Part shown: positions 6,416 through 12,962 of the stretch, piece by piece
Layout of the letters: each line of letters starts with the position of its first letter
How positions within the stretch are numbered: the first letter of the stretch is position 1
Assembly (NCBI GenBank): GCA_964476505.1
Contig: CAYZAW010000044.1
Span: 1-18,003, forward strand
DNA: 18,003 nt
Direction of reading: 5' to 3'
DNA from: CAYZAW01 sp964476505
Lineage (GTDB): Bacteria > Bacillota > Clostridia > Christensenellales > CAG-138
Position numbers and translations under genes: made by a program
The notes under the pieces: model-generated
The model's database searches: none
The model's input: only the letters and a program-made list of their open reading frames with translations
What the model was told of the DNA's origin: nothing

Positions 6416-7510
6416 ATGGCAAACGAACTGGAGCAATGCAAAAAAACGCCTCTGTACGAAACACACTTGGCGCTGGGCGGCAGGATGGTGGACTTTGGCG
6501 GTTGGGCGCTGCCGGTGCAGTACAGCTCTATTTTAGAGGAGCACAAGGCGGTGCGGGAGCGGGTAGGCCTGTTTGACGTTTCCCACATGGGCGAACTGAT
6601 GGTGGAGGGTGCTGACGCACTGGCGTTTTTGAACCACACGCTTACCAACGATTTTACCAATATGCAGCCGGGGCGCTGCCGCTATGCCGTAATGTGCTAC
6701 CCGGACGGCGGTGCGGTGGACGACGTGCTTGTTTATAAGTTTGACGACATGACGTATCTGGTGGTGGTAAACGCCTCCAATACGGATAAGGACTTTTTGT
6801 GGCTGTCGGAACAGATCAAGGGCTTTCAGGCGGAGGTTCGAAACGAAAGCGATCAGTGGGCGCAAGTGGCGCTGCAAGGGCCAAAGGCAGAGGAGATGCT
6901 AAAGCCGTTGGCTGCAGGCGAGCTGCCCCAGAAGAATTACACGTTTGTACCCAGCATCGATGTTTGCGGCATCCCCTGCATCGTATCCCGCACGGGGTAT
7001 ACGGGGGAGGACGGGTTTGAACTGTACTGCAAGGGCGATAACGGCCCGGCGCTGCATCAAAAGCTCATGGAAGCGGGGGCGGCCTTCGATATGCTGCCCT
7101 GCGGACTTGGCGCAAGGGACACACTGCGCTTTGAAGCCTCCATGCCGCTGTACGGGCATGAATTGAATAAGGACATCACGCCGCGCGAGTGCGGATTGGA
7201 TTTTGCCATCAAGCTGCAAAAGAACGACTTCATCGGAAAAGCGGGGCTTGTGGACGAGCCAAAACGCAAGCGCATCGGTTTAAAGCTTCTTGATCGCGGC
7301 GTTGCAAGGGAGCACATGGATGTGCAGTGTAACGGCGAGCTCGTAGGCCATACCACCTCCGGCGGGCCCGCACCAACGCTTGGCGGCAGCTATGCCATGG
7401 CGCTGGTAACGGCAGAGGCGGCTAAAGAGCAAACGCTGGATATCATGGTGCGCGGCAAAGCCCTCAAAGCAGAGGTCGTAGCATTGCCTTTTTATAAGCG
7501 GGCAAAGTAA
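6416..7510 (+). CDS. gcvT: Glycine cleavage system T protein (aminomethyltransferase)
   Basis: The 364-residue T protein takes the aminomethyl group from lipoyl-GcvH and transfers the one-carbon unit to tetrahydrofolate, giving 5,10-methylenetetrahydrofolate and ammonia. Family signatures are all present: TPLYETHLALGGRMVDFGGW (11-30), FDVSHMGE (53-60), the conserved aspartate pair D102/D103 in GGAVDDVLVYK, NASN (119-122) and SRTGYTGEDGFELY (191-204). The length is normal for the family. The ATG at 6416 is preceded by the modest ribosome site AAAGGCGG (6400-6407). It is the first gene of gcvT-gcvH-gcvPA-gcvPB; a 199-nt gap with a multi-hairpin repeat separates it from gcvH. Confidence 0.97.
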   Translation: MANELEQCKKTPLYETHLALGGRMVDFGGWALPVQYSSILEEHKAVRERVGLFDVSHMGELMVEGADALAFLNHTLTNDFTNMQPGRCRYAVMCYPDGGAVDDVLVYKFDDMTYLVVVNASNTDKDFLWLSEQIKGFQAEVRNESDQWAQVALQGPKAEEMLKPLAAGELPQKNYTFVPSIDVCGIPCIVSRTGYTGEDGFELYCKGDNGPALHQKLMEAGAAFDMLPCGLGARDTLRFEASMPLYGHELNKDITPRECGLDFAIKLQKNDFIGKAGLVDEPKRKRIGLKLLDRGVAREHMDVQCNGELVGHTTSGGPAPTLGGSYAMALVTAEAAKEQTLDIMVRGKALKAEVVALPFYKRAK

Positions 7511-7581
7511 CCGCGGCGCACCGCTAAAGAAACCGACTGACCGTACAACAGCAAACTTTGCTCCGCTTAAAAAATAACCAT

Positions 7582-7680
7582 CCCCCGCCGAATATGTTCG
7601 GCGGAAAAAACGGGGTCTGGGGATGTATCCCCAGCGGGGCATGGGGCAGCGCCCCATACAGTCATGGGCAGCGCCCCATA
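7582..7680 (+). repeat. Multi-hairpin intergenic element, copy A, between gcvT and gcvH
   Basis: Three hairpins in order: CCGCCGAA/TTCGGCGG (7585-7604), CTGGGGAT/ATCCCCAG (7617-7634) and ATGGGGC/GCCCCAT (7641-7657). The last one is repeated in shortened form at 7664-7680 (ATGGGCAGCGCCCCATA). The core reads GGGGTCTGGGGA...TCCCCAGCGGGG as in copies B and C. The element ends 14 nt before the AGGAGG of gcvH (7695-7700). The remaining part of the gap, 7511-7581, shows no gene and no clear terminator. Confidence 0.85.
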
Positions 7681-7709
7681 TAAAATATTAAATCAGGAGG
7701 AACAACAAA

Positions 7710-8093
7710 ATGGCAGCACCTACCGATCGCAAATACACCAAGGAGCATGAATGGGTTTTGATGGAGGGCGAGAACGCCAAGGTGGGCATTACGGATTTTG
7801 CCCAGAGCGAACTGGGGGACGTGGTGTTCGTTGAGCTTCCCGCCGTGGGCGACAGCTTTGCCGCAGGTGACAGCTTTGCCGTGGTAGAAAGCGTAAAGGC
7901 GGTTTCCAACGTATACACGCCTGTCGCTGGCGAGATCATCGAGGTCAACGAAGCGTTGGACGCACAGCCGGAGCTTATAAACGCGGACGCTTACGGTCAA
8001 TTCATCGCCGTATTCAAGGTAAGCGAGATCAAGGAAAGCGAGCTGATGGACGCGGCGGCGTACGAGGCATTCATCGCTGCAGAAGCCCACTAA
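7710..8093 (+). CDS. gcvH: Glycine cleavage system H protein (lipoyl carrier)
   Basis: The 127-residue H protein carries the lipoyl arm that shuttles the aminomethyl intermediate from the P protein to the T protein and is reoxidised by dihydrolipoyl dehydrogenase. The lipoylated lysine is K63 in VVESVKAVSNVY. KYTKEHEWV (8-16), VGITDFAQSELGDVVFVELP (25-44) and the final NADAYGQF region are standard family features, and the length is normal. The start codon is supported by AGGAGG at 7695-7700. The gene is followed 13 nt later by gcvPA. No lipoate ligase or L protein (lpd) gene is in the window, so those functions must come from elsewhere. Confidence 0.97.
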   Translation: MAAPTDRKYTKEHEWVLMEGENAKVGITDFAQSELGDVVFVELPAVGDSFAAGDSFAVVESVKAVSNVYTPVAGEIIEVNEALDAQPELINADAYGQFIAVFKVSEIKESELMDAAAYEAFIAAEAH

Positions 8094-8106
8094 GAAAGGA
8101 GCATCC

Positions 8107-9456
8107 ATGCGAAGCTATGTACCCAACACGGTACAGGAGCGGCAAGCCATGCTGGAGGAAATGGGGCTACCCAACATGGACGCGCTCTTTGCCGATATCC
8201 CGGACGATGCACGGCTGCTGTTACCGCTAAACCTGCCGGACGGACTGGCGGAGGCAGACGTGCGGCGCGTGATCGCAAGCTATACATCTCCAGCAGGTAA
8301 GCTGCCGCTGTTTCGCGGTGCGGGCGCATACCGGCACGACATCCCCGCCGTGGTAGACGCTATCACCTCCCGCTCGGAGTTTTACACCGCTTATACCCCT
8401 TATCAGGCGGAGATGAGCCAAGGGATGCTGCAGGCGATATTTGAGTATCAAACGCTCATTTGCCAGTTAACGGGCATGGAGGTGGCAAACGCCTCCGTGT
8501 ATGACGGGGCGCATGCCTGCTCCGAAGCCATGTTTTCCATGGTAGGTGCAGCGCGTAAAAAGAAAGTGCTGGTATCTGCCGGGCTCAACCCGCAGTACAG
8601 CCGCACCGTCATGACCTACGCGCGGTTCCAGAACATCGAGGTCGTTACCGTTCCGCTAAACGCGAAGGGCGTTACGGATATCGAGGCCGTAAAAGCGGCG
8701 CTTACGGGGGCTGCGGGGCTCATCATGCAAAGCCCCAATTTTTACGGCTGCATCGAGAACATCCAAGATGCGGCAAACGCTGTGCATGAAGAAAAGGCGC
8801 TTTTGACCGCCTGCGTAAACCCCATTTCGCTGGGCATCCTAAAGACCCCCGGCACACAGGATGCGGACTTTTGCGTTGGCGAAGGCCAGCCGCTTGGCAT
8901 CCCGCTTAGCGTTGGCGGGCCGTACCTTGGGTTCATGGCTGCAAAGAAGCAATATATCCGCAACCTGCCGGGCAGAATCGTTGGCGAAACCACGGATGCC
9001 GACGGCAACCGCGCCTATGTACTGACGCTCCAAGCGCGTGAGCAGCACATCCGCCGGGAAAAGGCCGCCAGCAACATCTGCTCCAACCAGTGCCTGTGCG
9101 CCATCGCCGCCGCCGTATACTTAACCGCCAGAGGCCCAGCCGGTATGCGCGAGGTGGCTATGCAGAACCTGCAAAAGGCGCATTATTTGGCGGAAGGCAT
9201 ACAAGCCACCTGTGGCCTCAAGCTACGCTATCCGGATACGCCGTTCTTCAACGAGTTTACAATGGACTGTGAAAAGGACACGGCGCTTGTAAACGCCATC
9301 GTGCGAAAGAAGGGCTATGTATCCGGCCTGCGGCTTGCCTATTACGACGCTGCCGATACGAAAGGCTTGCTGTTCTGCGCTACCGAAATGAACACCCGCG
9401 GGGAAATGGACGGCTTTTTAGACGCCCTCGCCGCCGCCGTGAAGGGAGGCAAGTAG
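8107..9456 (+). CDS. gcvPA: Glycine dehydrogenase (decarboxylating) subunit 1
   Basis: This 449-residue protein is the N-terminal half of the split P protein found in Bacillota and many anaerobes; with GcvPB it forms the PLP-dependent enzyme that decarboxylates glycine and loads GcvH. It begins MRSYVPNTVQERQAMLEEMG, and shows FRGAGAYRHDIPAVVDAI, SEFYTAYTPYQAEMSQGMLQ, ASVYDGAHACSEAM and LPGRIVGETTDADG, all strongly conserved in the family. The length matches the usual roughly 445-450 residues. AAAGGAG (8095-8101) precedes the ATG. The stop codon is separated from the gcvPB start by a single base, so the two subunits are probably translated together in balanced amounts. Confidence 0.97.
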   Translation: MRSYVPNTVQERQAMLEEMGLPNMDALFADIPDDARLLLPLNLPDGLAEADVRRVIASYTSPAGKLPLFRGAGAYRHDIPAVVDAITSRSEFYTAYTPYQAEMSQGMLQAIFEYQTLICQLTGMEVANASVYDGAHACSEAMFSMVGAARKKKVLVSAGLNPQYSRTVMTYARFQNIEVVTVPLNAKGVTDIEAVKAALTGAAGLIMQSPNFYGCIENIQDAANAVHEEKALLTACVNPISLGILKTPGTQDADFCVGEGQPLGIPLSVGGPYLGFMAAKKQYIRNLPGRIVGETTDADGNRAYVLTLQAREQHIRREKAASNICSNQCLCAIAAAVYLTARGPAGMREVAMQNLQKAHYLAEGIQATCGLKLRYPDTPFFNEFTMDCEKDTALVNAIVRKKGYVSGLRLAYYDAADTKGLLFCATEMNTRGEMDGFLDALAAAVKGGK

Positions 9457-9457
9457 T

Positions 9458-10903
9458 ATGGCTAGATGCGCATACCCATTATTGTTTGAACGGAGCATGC
9501 CCGGGCGTACCGCCTCCGACCTGCCCCCGCTGGATATCCCTTACTTGGAGCAATTGCTCCCCGCGGACTGTATGGTATCTGAACCTCTGCCTTTGCCGGA
9601 GCTTTCCGAGGTAGGGCTCATCCGCCACTTCACGGGGCTTTCCCGCCGGAACTTCGGCGTGGATAACGGCAGTTACCCGTTGGGCTCCTGCACTATGAAG
9701 TACAACCCGAAGATCAACGAGGAGCTTTCCCGCTGCTTTAACGACCTGCACCCGCTTCTGGATGAAACGGATTTGGTAGGCCCTATTCGCCTGATGCGCG
9801 ACCTTCGCTCCGCTTTGTGCGAGGTGACGGGGATGGATGAGTTTACCCTCCAGCCGGCAGCAGGTGCGCACGGGGAGATCACCGGGCAAATGATCATCAA
9901 AGCCTATCACCAGATGCGGCAGGATATTGACCGCACCGAAATGCTCATTCCCGACGCTGCCCACGGCACCAACCCGGCCTCCGCCGCCATGGCGGGCTTT
10001 ACGGTGGTGGAGCTAAAGAGCAATGCGGACGGCGGGGTGGACTTAGACGAGCTTCGCGCAAAGGTTGGCCCCAAGACCGCCGGGTTGATGCTGACCAACC
10101 CTTCCACGCTGGGATTGTTTGAGCAAAACATTCTGGAGATCGCAGATATCGTGCACAAGGCGGGCGGTTTACTGTATTACGACGGTGCAAACCTCAACGC
10201 CATTATGGGCATTGCCCGCCCCGGGGACATGGGCTTTGACGTGATGCACTTAAACCTGCACAAGACCTTTGCCACGCCGCACGGCGGCGGCGGTCCCGGC
10301 GCGGGGCCTGTTGGCGTGAAAAAGGAGCTTATCCCATTCCTGCCCGCACCCGTGGTGCTCTCGCACGACGGCGGCCCGGCGGGGCTCGATTATGACCGGC
10401 CTCTTTCCATCGGGCAAGTGCGAAGCTTTTTTGGCAGCTTTACCGTGCTCGTAAAGGCGTATTGTTACATATTGTCGCTTGGCGGCGTGGGCTTGACCGA
10501 GGCCAGCGAGAATGCGGTATTGAACGCCAATTACATCCAGCACCGCTTAAAGGACGTTTACGGCCTGCCGCACGACCGCCTTTGCATGCATGAGTGCGTA
10601 TTGACCCCCGGCAAGCTCATGGAGTACGGCATCCACACCACGGATATCGCCAAGGCGCTGATCGATTACGGGTATCATCCGCCTACCATCTATTTCCCTC
10701 TGATTGTACACGAGGCTTTGATGTTTGAGCCTACCGAGACCGAAAGCCGCGAGGAGCTGGACGGCTTGATTTCTGCCATGCTGGATATCGCCCGCCGCGC
10801 CGAAGCGGAGCCTGAAACACTGCACGCCGCACCCGTTACCACCCCCGTTGGCCGCCCGGACGACACCAAGGCCGCGCGCACGCCGCATGTACGGTGGGAG
10901 TAG
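9458..10903 (+). CDS. gcvPB: Glycine dehydrogenase (decarboxylating) subunit 2
   Basis: A 481-residue protein, the C-terminal half of the split P protein and the subunit that holds pyridoxal phosphate. The PLP lysine is K269 in HLNLHKTFATPHGGGGPGAG. Other family blocks are GSYPLGSCTMKYNPKINE (71-88), LQPAAGAHGE (131-140) and DAAHGTNPASAAMAGF (166-181). GGGAGG at 9444-9449, inside the end of gcvPA, supports the ATG. It is the last gene of the operon: its stop codon is followed within 5 nt by a conserved 3'-end repeat and then, about 70 nt on, by a strong bidirectional terminator. Length is as expected and no key residue is missing. Confidence 0.97.
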   Translation: MARCAYPLLFERSMPGRTASDLPPLDIPYLEQLLPADCMVSEPLPLPELSEVGLIRHFTGLSRRNFGVDNGSYPLGSCTMKYNPKINEELSRCFNDLHPLLDETDLVGPIRLMRDLRSALCEVTGMDEFTLQPAAGAHGEITGQMIIKAYHQMRQDIDRTEMLIPDAAHGTNPASAAMAGFTVVELKSNADGGVDLDELRAKVGPKTAGLMLTNPSTLGLFEQNILEIADIVHKAGGLLYYDGANLNAIMGIARPGDMGFDVMHLNLHKTFATPHGGGGPGAGPVGVKKELIPFLPAPVVLSHDGGPAGLDYDRPLSIGQVRSFFGSFTVLVKAYCYILSLGGVGLTEASENAVLNANYIQHRLKDVYGLPHDRLCMHECVLTPGKLMEYGIHTTDIAKALIDYGYHPPTIYFPLIVHEALMFEPTETESREELDGLISAMLDIARRAEAEPETLHAAPVTTPVGRPDDTKAARTPHVRWE

Positions 10904-10970
10904 GGGGAACGGCCTCCGGCGGGTTAGGGTATTTTTGTAAAAATACCCTAACAACCCAAAAACTTTAAAC
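10904..10970 (+). repeat. Post-stop repeat, copy 1, directly after gcvPB
   Basis: Starting 5 nt after the stop codon is the 14-mer ACGGCCTCCGGCGG (10909-10922), then a 13-bp stem GTTAGGGTATTTT / AAAATACCCTAAC (10923-10935 and 10940-10952), then AACCCAAAAACTTTAAA. The same arrangement follows the stop codon of the LOG gene (12284-12342, other strand) with the same 14-mer and the same hairpin ends but a different stem interior. Without a T run directly after the stem it is not a standard terminator. Confidence 0.8.
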
Positions 10971-10973
10971 ATT

Positions 10974-11007
10974 AAAAAGGACGTGCCATTTCCTGTACGT
11001 CCTTTTT
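10974..11007. terminator. Bidirectional terminator shared by gcvPB and the asparaginase gene
   Basis: AAAAAGGACGT (10974-10984) pairs with ACGTCCTTTTT (10997-11007) across a 12-nt loop. Each strand ends its stem in a T run, so it can stop the rightward gcv transcript and the leftward asparaginase transcript, which converge here. Confidence 0.88.
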
Positions 11008-11011
11008 CCTT

Positions 11012-11088
11012 CCTCCCGCCGGGATATTTCCCGGCGAAAATGGGGTCTGGGGATACGTCCCCAGCGGGGTATGGGGCGGAGCCCTATA
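11012..11088 (+). repeat. Multi-hairpin intergenic element, copy B, abutting the asparaginase stop codon
   Basis: Hairpin CGCCGGGA/TCCCGGCG (11017-11036), then the shared core TGGGGTCTGGGGA with its partner TCCCCAGCGGGG (stem 11047-11064), then a decayed third hairpin ATGGGGC/GCCCTAT (11071-11087). It reads in the same sense as copy A. It ends exactly at the stop codon of the leftward asparaginase gene, so here it lies at a 3' end rather than before a ribosome binding site. Confidence 0.85.
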
Positions 11089-12072
11089 TTACTCTGCTAA
11101 TTCTCCGCAAAGGTTTTGATTCATAATAGAGCGCACCCCGTCCATATCCCGGGTTTGCCCCAGCGCCCACATCAGCTTGGTGACAGCCGCCTCGGTGGTC
11201 ATGTCTCCAGCGGAGAGGATTCCCGCTTCCATCAGTGGGCGGCTTACCTCGTACACGGCGGGTGTGCTTTGCTCGTACAGGCATTGGGAGGAGAGCACCA
11301 CCGGCATACCGGAACGCAGCAGCTTTGCAATGGCTTCCGTATGATCCCGGCGGATGCTGTGCACCCCGCCCAAGCCAAACGCCTCCAACACCAGCCCGTG
11401 ATACCCGCAGGCAGGCAGCGCGTCAAACAGCGCGGGCGTTGCGCCCGGCACCAGCTTGATGAGCGCCACGGCAGGATCGATGCTGTCGTTATACCGAAAC
11501 GGTGCGCGAAACGGCGGTTGATACAGGGGGATATAGCGGTTTTGCGCAACCGTGCCAACGTACGGGTAATTGATGCTTTCAAACGCGTGCAGCGAGGTGG
11601 TTCGCACCTTCACCGCACGGCAGCCAAGCATCACCGCGTCACCAAAGCAAATGTACACCCCGCCCGGCAGCGATCTTGCGGCGATGATGGCGTTTTTCAG
11701 GTTCTTGCGCCCGTCGGAATCCGGGTATGCCATGGGAAACTGGGAGCCTGTGATCACCACCGGCAGCGTTGCGCCTTGCAGTATAAACGAAAGCATGCTG
11801 GCAGTATACGCCATGGTATCCGTTCCGTGCGTTACCACCACGCCCTGCCCCGATGCAAACGCTTCCTTGATGCGTACGCCGATGGAATGCCATTCCTCCG
11901 GCTGGATGTTGGAGCTGTCCAGCGCGAACAGGTCGCAGCATTCGATCTCCGATTTTTCTACATCCTCCACATACGGCAAAAGCTCTTTTGCCGAAAACGC
12001 CGGTGCCAGCCCGTCCGGGCCCGGCATACAGGCAATCGTGCCGCCCGTGCCCAACAACAGCAATTTGCGCAT
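11089..12072 (-). CDS. ansA: L-asparaginase, type I (cytoplasmic)
   Basis: The 327-residue enzyme hydrolyses L-asparagine to aspartate and ammonia. Both threonine-centred active-site motifs are intact: LLLGTGGTIA with the nucleophile T12, and VVVTHGTDTM with T84 and D85; the substrate-binding DSSN lies at 52-55 and ITGSQFPMAYPDSDGRKNL follows at 108-125. There is no signal peptide, which fits the cytoplasmic type I class rather than the secreted type II. I choose the ATG at 12072 because AGGAGG lies at 12081-12086; an in-frame ATG at 12111 would add 13 residues encoded by the repeat and the ribosome site. The gene stands alone, facing the gcv operon, with repeat C in its leader and repeat B at its 3' end. 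The symbol is by family resemblance. Confidence 0.93.
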   Translation of the reverse strand: MRKLLLLGTGGTIACMPGPDGLAPAFSAKELLPYVEDVEKSEIECCDLFALDSSNIQPEEWHSIGVRIKEAFASGQGVVVTHGTDTMAYTASMLSFILQGATLPVVITGSQFPMAYPDSDGRKNLKNAIIAARSLPGGVYICFGDAVMLGCRAVKVRTTSLHAFESINYPYVGTVAQNRYIPLYQPPFRAPFRYNDSIDPAVALIKLVPGATPALFDALPACGYHGLVLEAFGLGGVHSIRRDHTEAIAKLLRSGMPVVLSSQCLYEQSTPAVYEVSRPLMEAGILSAGDMTTEAAVTKLMWALGQTRDMDGVRSIMNQNLCGELAE

Positions 12073-12094
12073 GTGTTTTTCCTCCTTGTTTATC

Positions 12095-12170
12095 ATGGGG
12101 CGCTGCCCCATACCCCGCTGGGGACATTGTCCCCAGACCCCATTTGCCGCCGGAAATATCCGGCGGGGGA
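12095..12170 (-). repeat. Multi-hairpin intergenic element, copy C, in the asparaginase leader
   Basis: Read on the minus strand: CCGCCGGATATTTCCGGCGG (12166-12147), the core TGGGGTCTGGGGAC with partner GTCCCCAGCGGGG (stem 12136-12118), and the tail ATGGGGCAGCGCCCCAT (12111-12095). It is nearly identical in order and spacing to copies A and B. Its tail ends 8 nt before the asparaginase ribosome binding site (12081-12086). Confidence 0.87.
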
Positions 12171-12206
12171 GATAAATCGACCCATGAAACCTAATACGCC
12201 AGACTG

Positions 12207-12264
12207 GTGTTGTCTCGCAGAATGTGTTTTACCCGGACAGCCCAATGGGCTGTCCCTACAACAC
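12207..12264. repeat. Nested palindrome between the asparaginase and LOG genes
   Basis: GGACAGCCCA (12235-12244) and TGGGCTGTCC (12246-12255) are perfect complements around one base, and the pair is enclosed by GTGTTGT (12207-12213) and ACAACAC (12258-12264). It does not share the GGGGTCTGGGGA core with the other elements, so it is probably a third repeat type. No gene is visible in 12172-12283. Confidence 0.65.
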
Positions 12265-12283
12265 GTTTTCTTAACATATTCTA

Positions 12284-12342
12284 TTTAAAAGTTTCGGTTC
12301 TTAGGGGCTTTCCAAAGCCCCTAAGCCGCCGGAGGCCGTACC
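12284..12342 (-). repeat. Post-stop repeat, copy 2, directly after the LOG gene
   Basis: On the minus strand the 14-mer ACGGCCTCCGGCGG (12339-12326) starts 3 nt after the stop codon. It is followed by the stem CTTAGGGGCTTT / AAAGCCCCTAAG (12325-12300) and then AACCGAAACTTTTAAA. Compared with copy 1 the stem interior differs on both arms so that pairing is kept. It may act as the 3' end of the long citX-to-LOG transcript, though no T run follows immediately. Confidence 0.8.
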
Positions 12343-12933
12343 CTACCGACCAAGTGCATCCTGCATTTTATCCGGCAATGCCACGTCCGCGGCCTGCAAT
12401 ACCATATGCACGGCTTCGTCCGGGTCACTTGTCACCTGATACAGGCTCCTATACGCGTCGTTGGCAAAGCCGTCGTGGAACACGCGTTCAAACTGCTCTA
12501 TCAGCGGCTCGAAAAAGCCCTTATGCTCCAACAGCACGATGGGATGCGCGTGATACCCCAACTGCCGAAGGGTAATGACCTCCAACAACTCCTCCAGCGT
12601 GCCAAACCCGCCGGGCAGCGCAATGAACCCGCAGGATTTCTGCTCCATGGTGGCTTTCCGTACATGCATAGTATCCGTTACGATCAACTCCGTGCAGCGG
12701 GCAAACGCGATTCCCGGTTGATTTAGCTTTTCCGGAATCACGCCGATGATGCGCCCCTGCTTTTCCTCCGCACCTCGGGCAACAGCGCCCATCAACCCCA
12801 AATTACCGCCGCCAAACACCAGCCCGGCGTTTGCCTGCGCGAGTGCCCGGCCCAATGCCTTTGCCTGCGCGTAATAGCTTTCCTCCAACCTCTGGCTGGA
12901 GGACGCAAATACGCAGATGTTCCTCTGTTCCAT
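12343..12933 (-). CDS. LOG family protein (nucleoside 5'-monophosphate phosphoribohydrolase-like)
   Basis: A 196-residue Rossmann-type protein of the LOG (Lonely Guy, TIGR00730) family, whose characterised members release the base from cytokinin-like or other nucleoside 5'-monophosphates. Key motifs are intact: GGGNLGLMG (41-49), the MHVRK motif (89-93) and PGGFGTLEE (107-115). The physiological substrate in bacteria is generally unknown. I choose the ATG at 12933 because GGGGAGGGG lies just upstream; an in-frame ATG at 12969 would overlap the end of the penicillin-binding protein gene and lacks such a site. It is the last gene of the leftward operon, 29 nt after the penicillin-binding protein gene, and is followed by the post-stop repeat. 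Confidence 0.9.
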   Translation of the reverse strand: MEQRNICVFASSSQRLEESYYAQAKALGRALAQANAGLVFGGGNLGLMGAVARGAEEKQGRIIGVIPEKLNQPGIAFARCTELIVTDTMHVRKATMEQKSCGFIALPGGFGTLEELLEVITLRQLGYHAHPIVLLEHKGFFEPLIEQFERVFHDGFANDAYRSLYQVTSDPDEAVHMVLQAADVALPDKMQDALGR

Positions 12934-12962
12934 AAACCCCTCCCCGGTTTCCCGGCGTAAAT

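Noticed and set aside
7582..12170. CRISPR array
   Set aside because: The repeats are scattered kilobases apart, each is internally palindromic, and there are no regular spacers or cas genes.
12112..12180. Small open frames within the repeat elements
   Set aside because: They lack ribosome sites, differ between copies and are broken by the hairpins; the elements conserve pairing and not a reading frame.
11116..12288. Rightward 390-codon open frame opposite the asparaginase gene
   Set aside because: It is antisense to a gene with intact family motifs and extends through the repeat region; the translation has no recognisable domain and is rich in Arg, His and Gln as expected of a GC-rich shadow frame.
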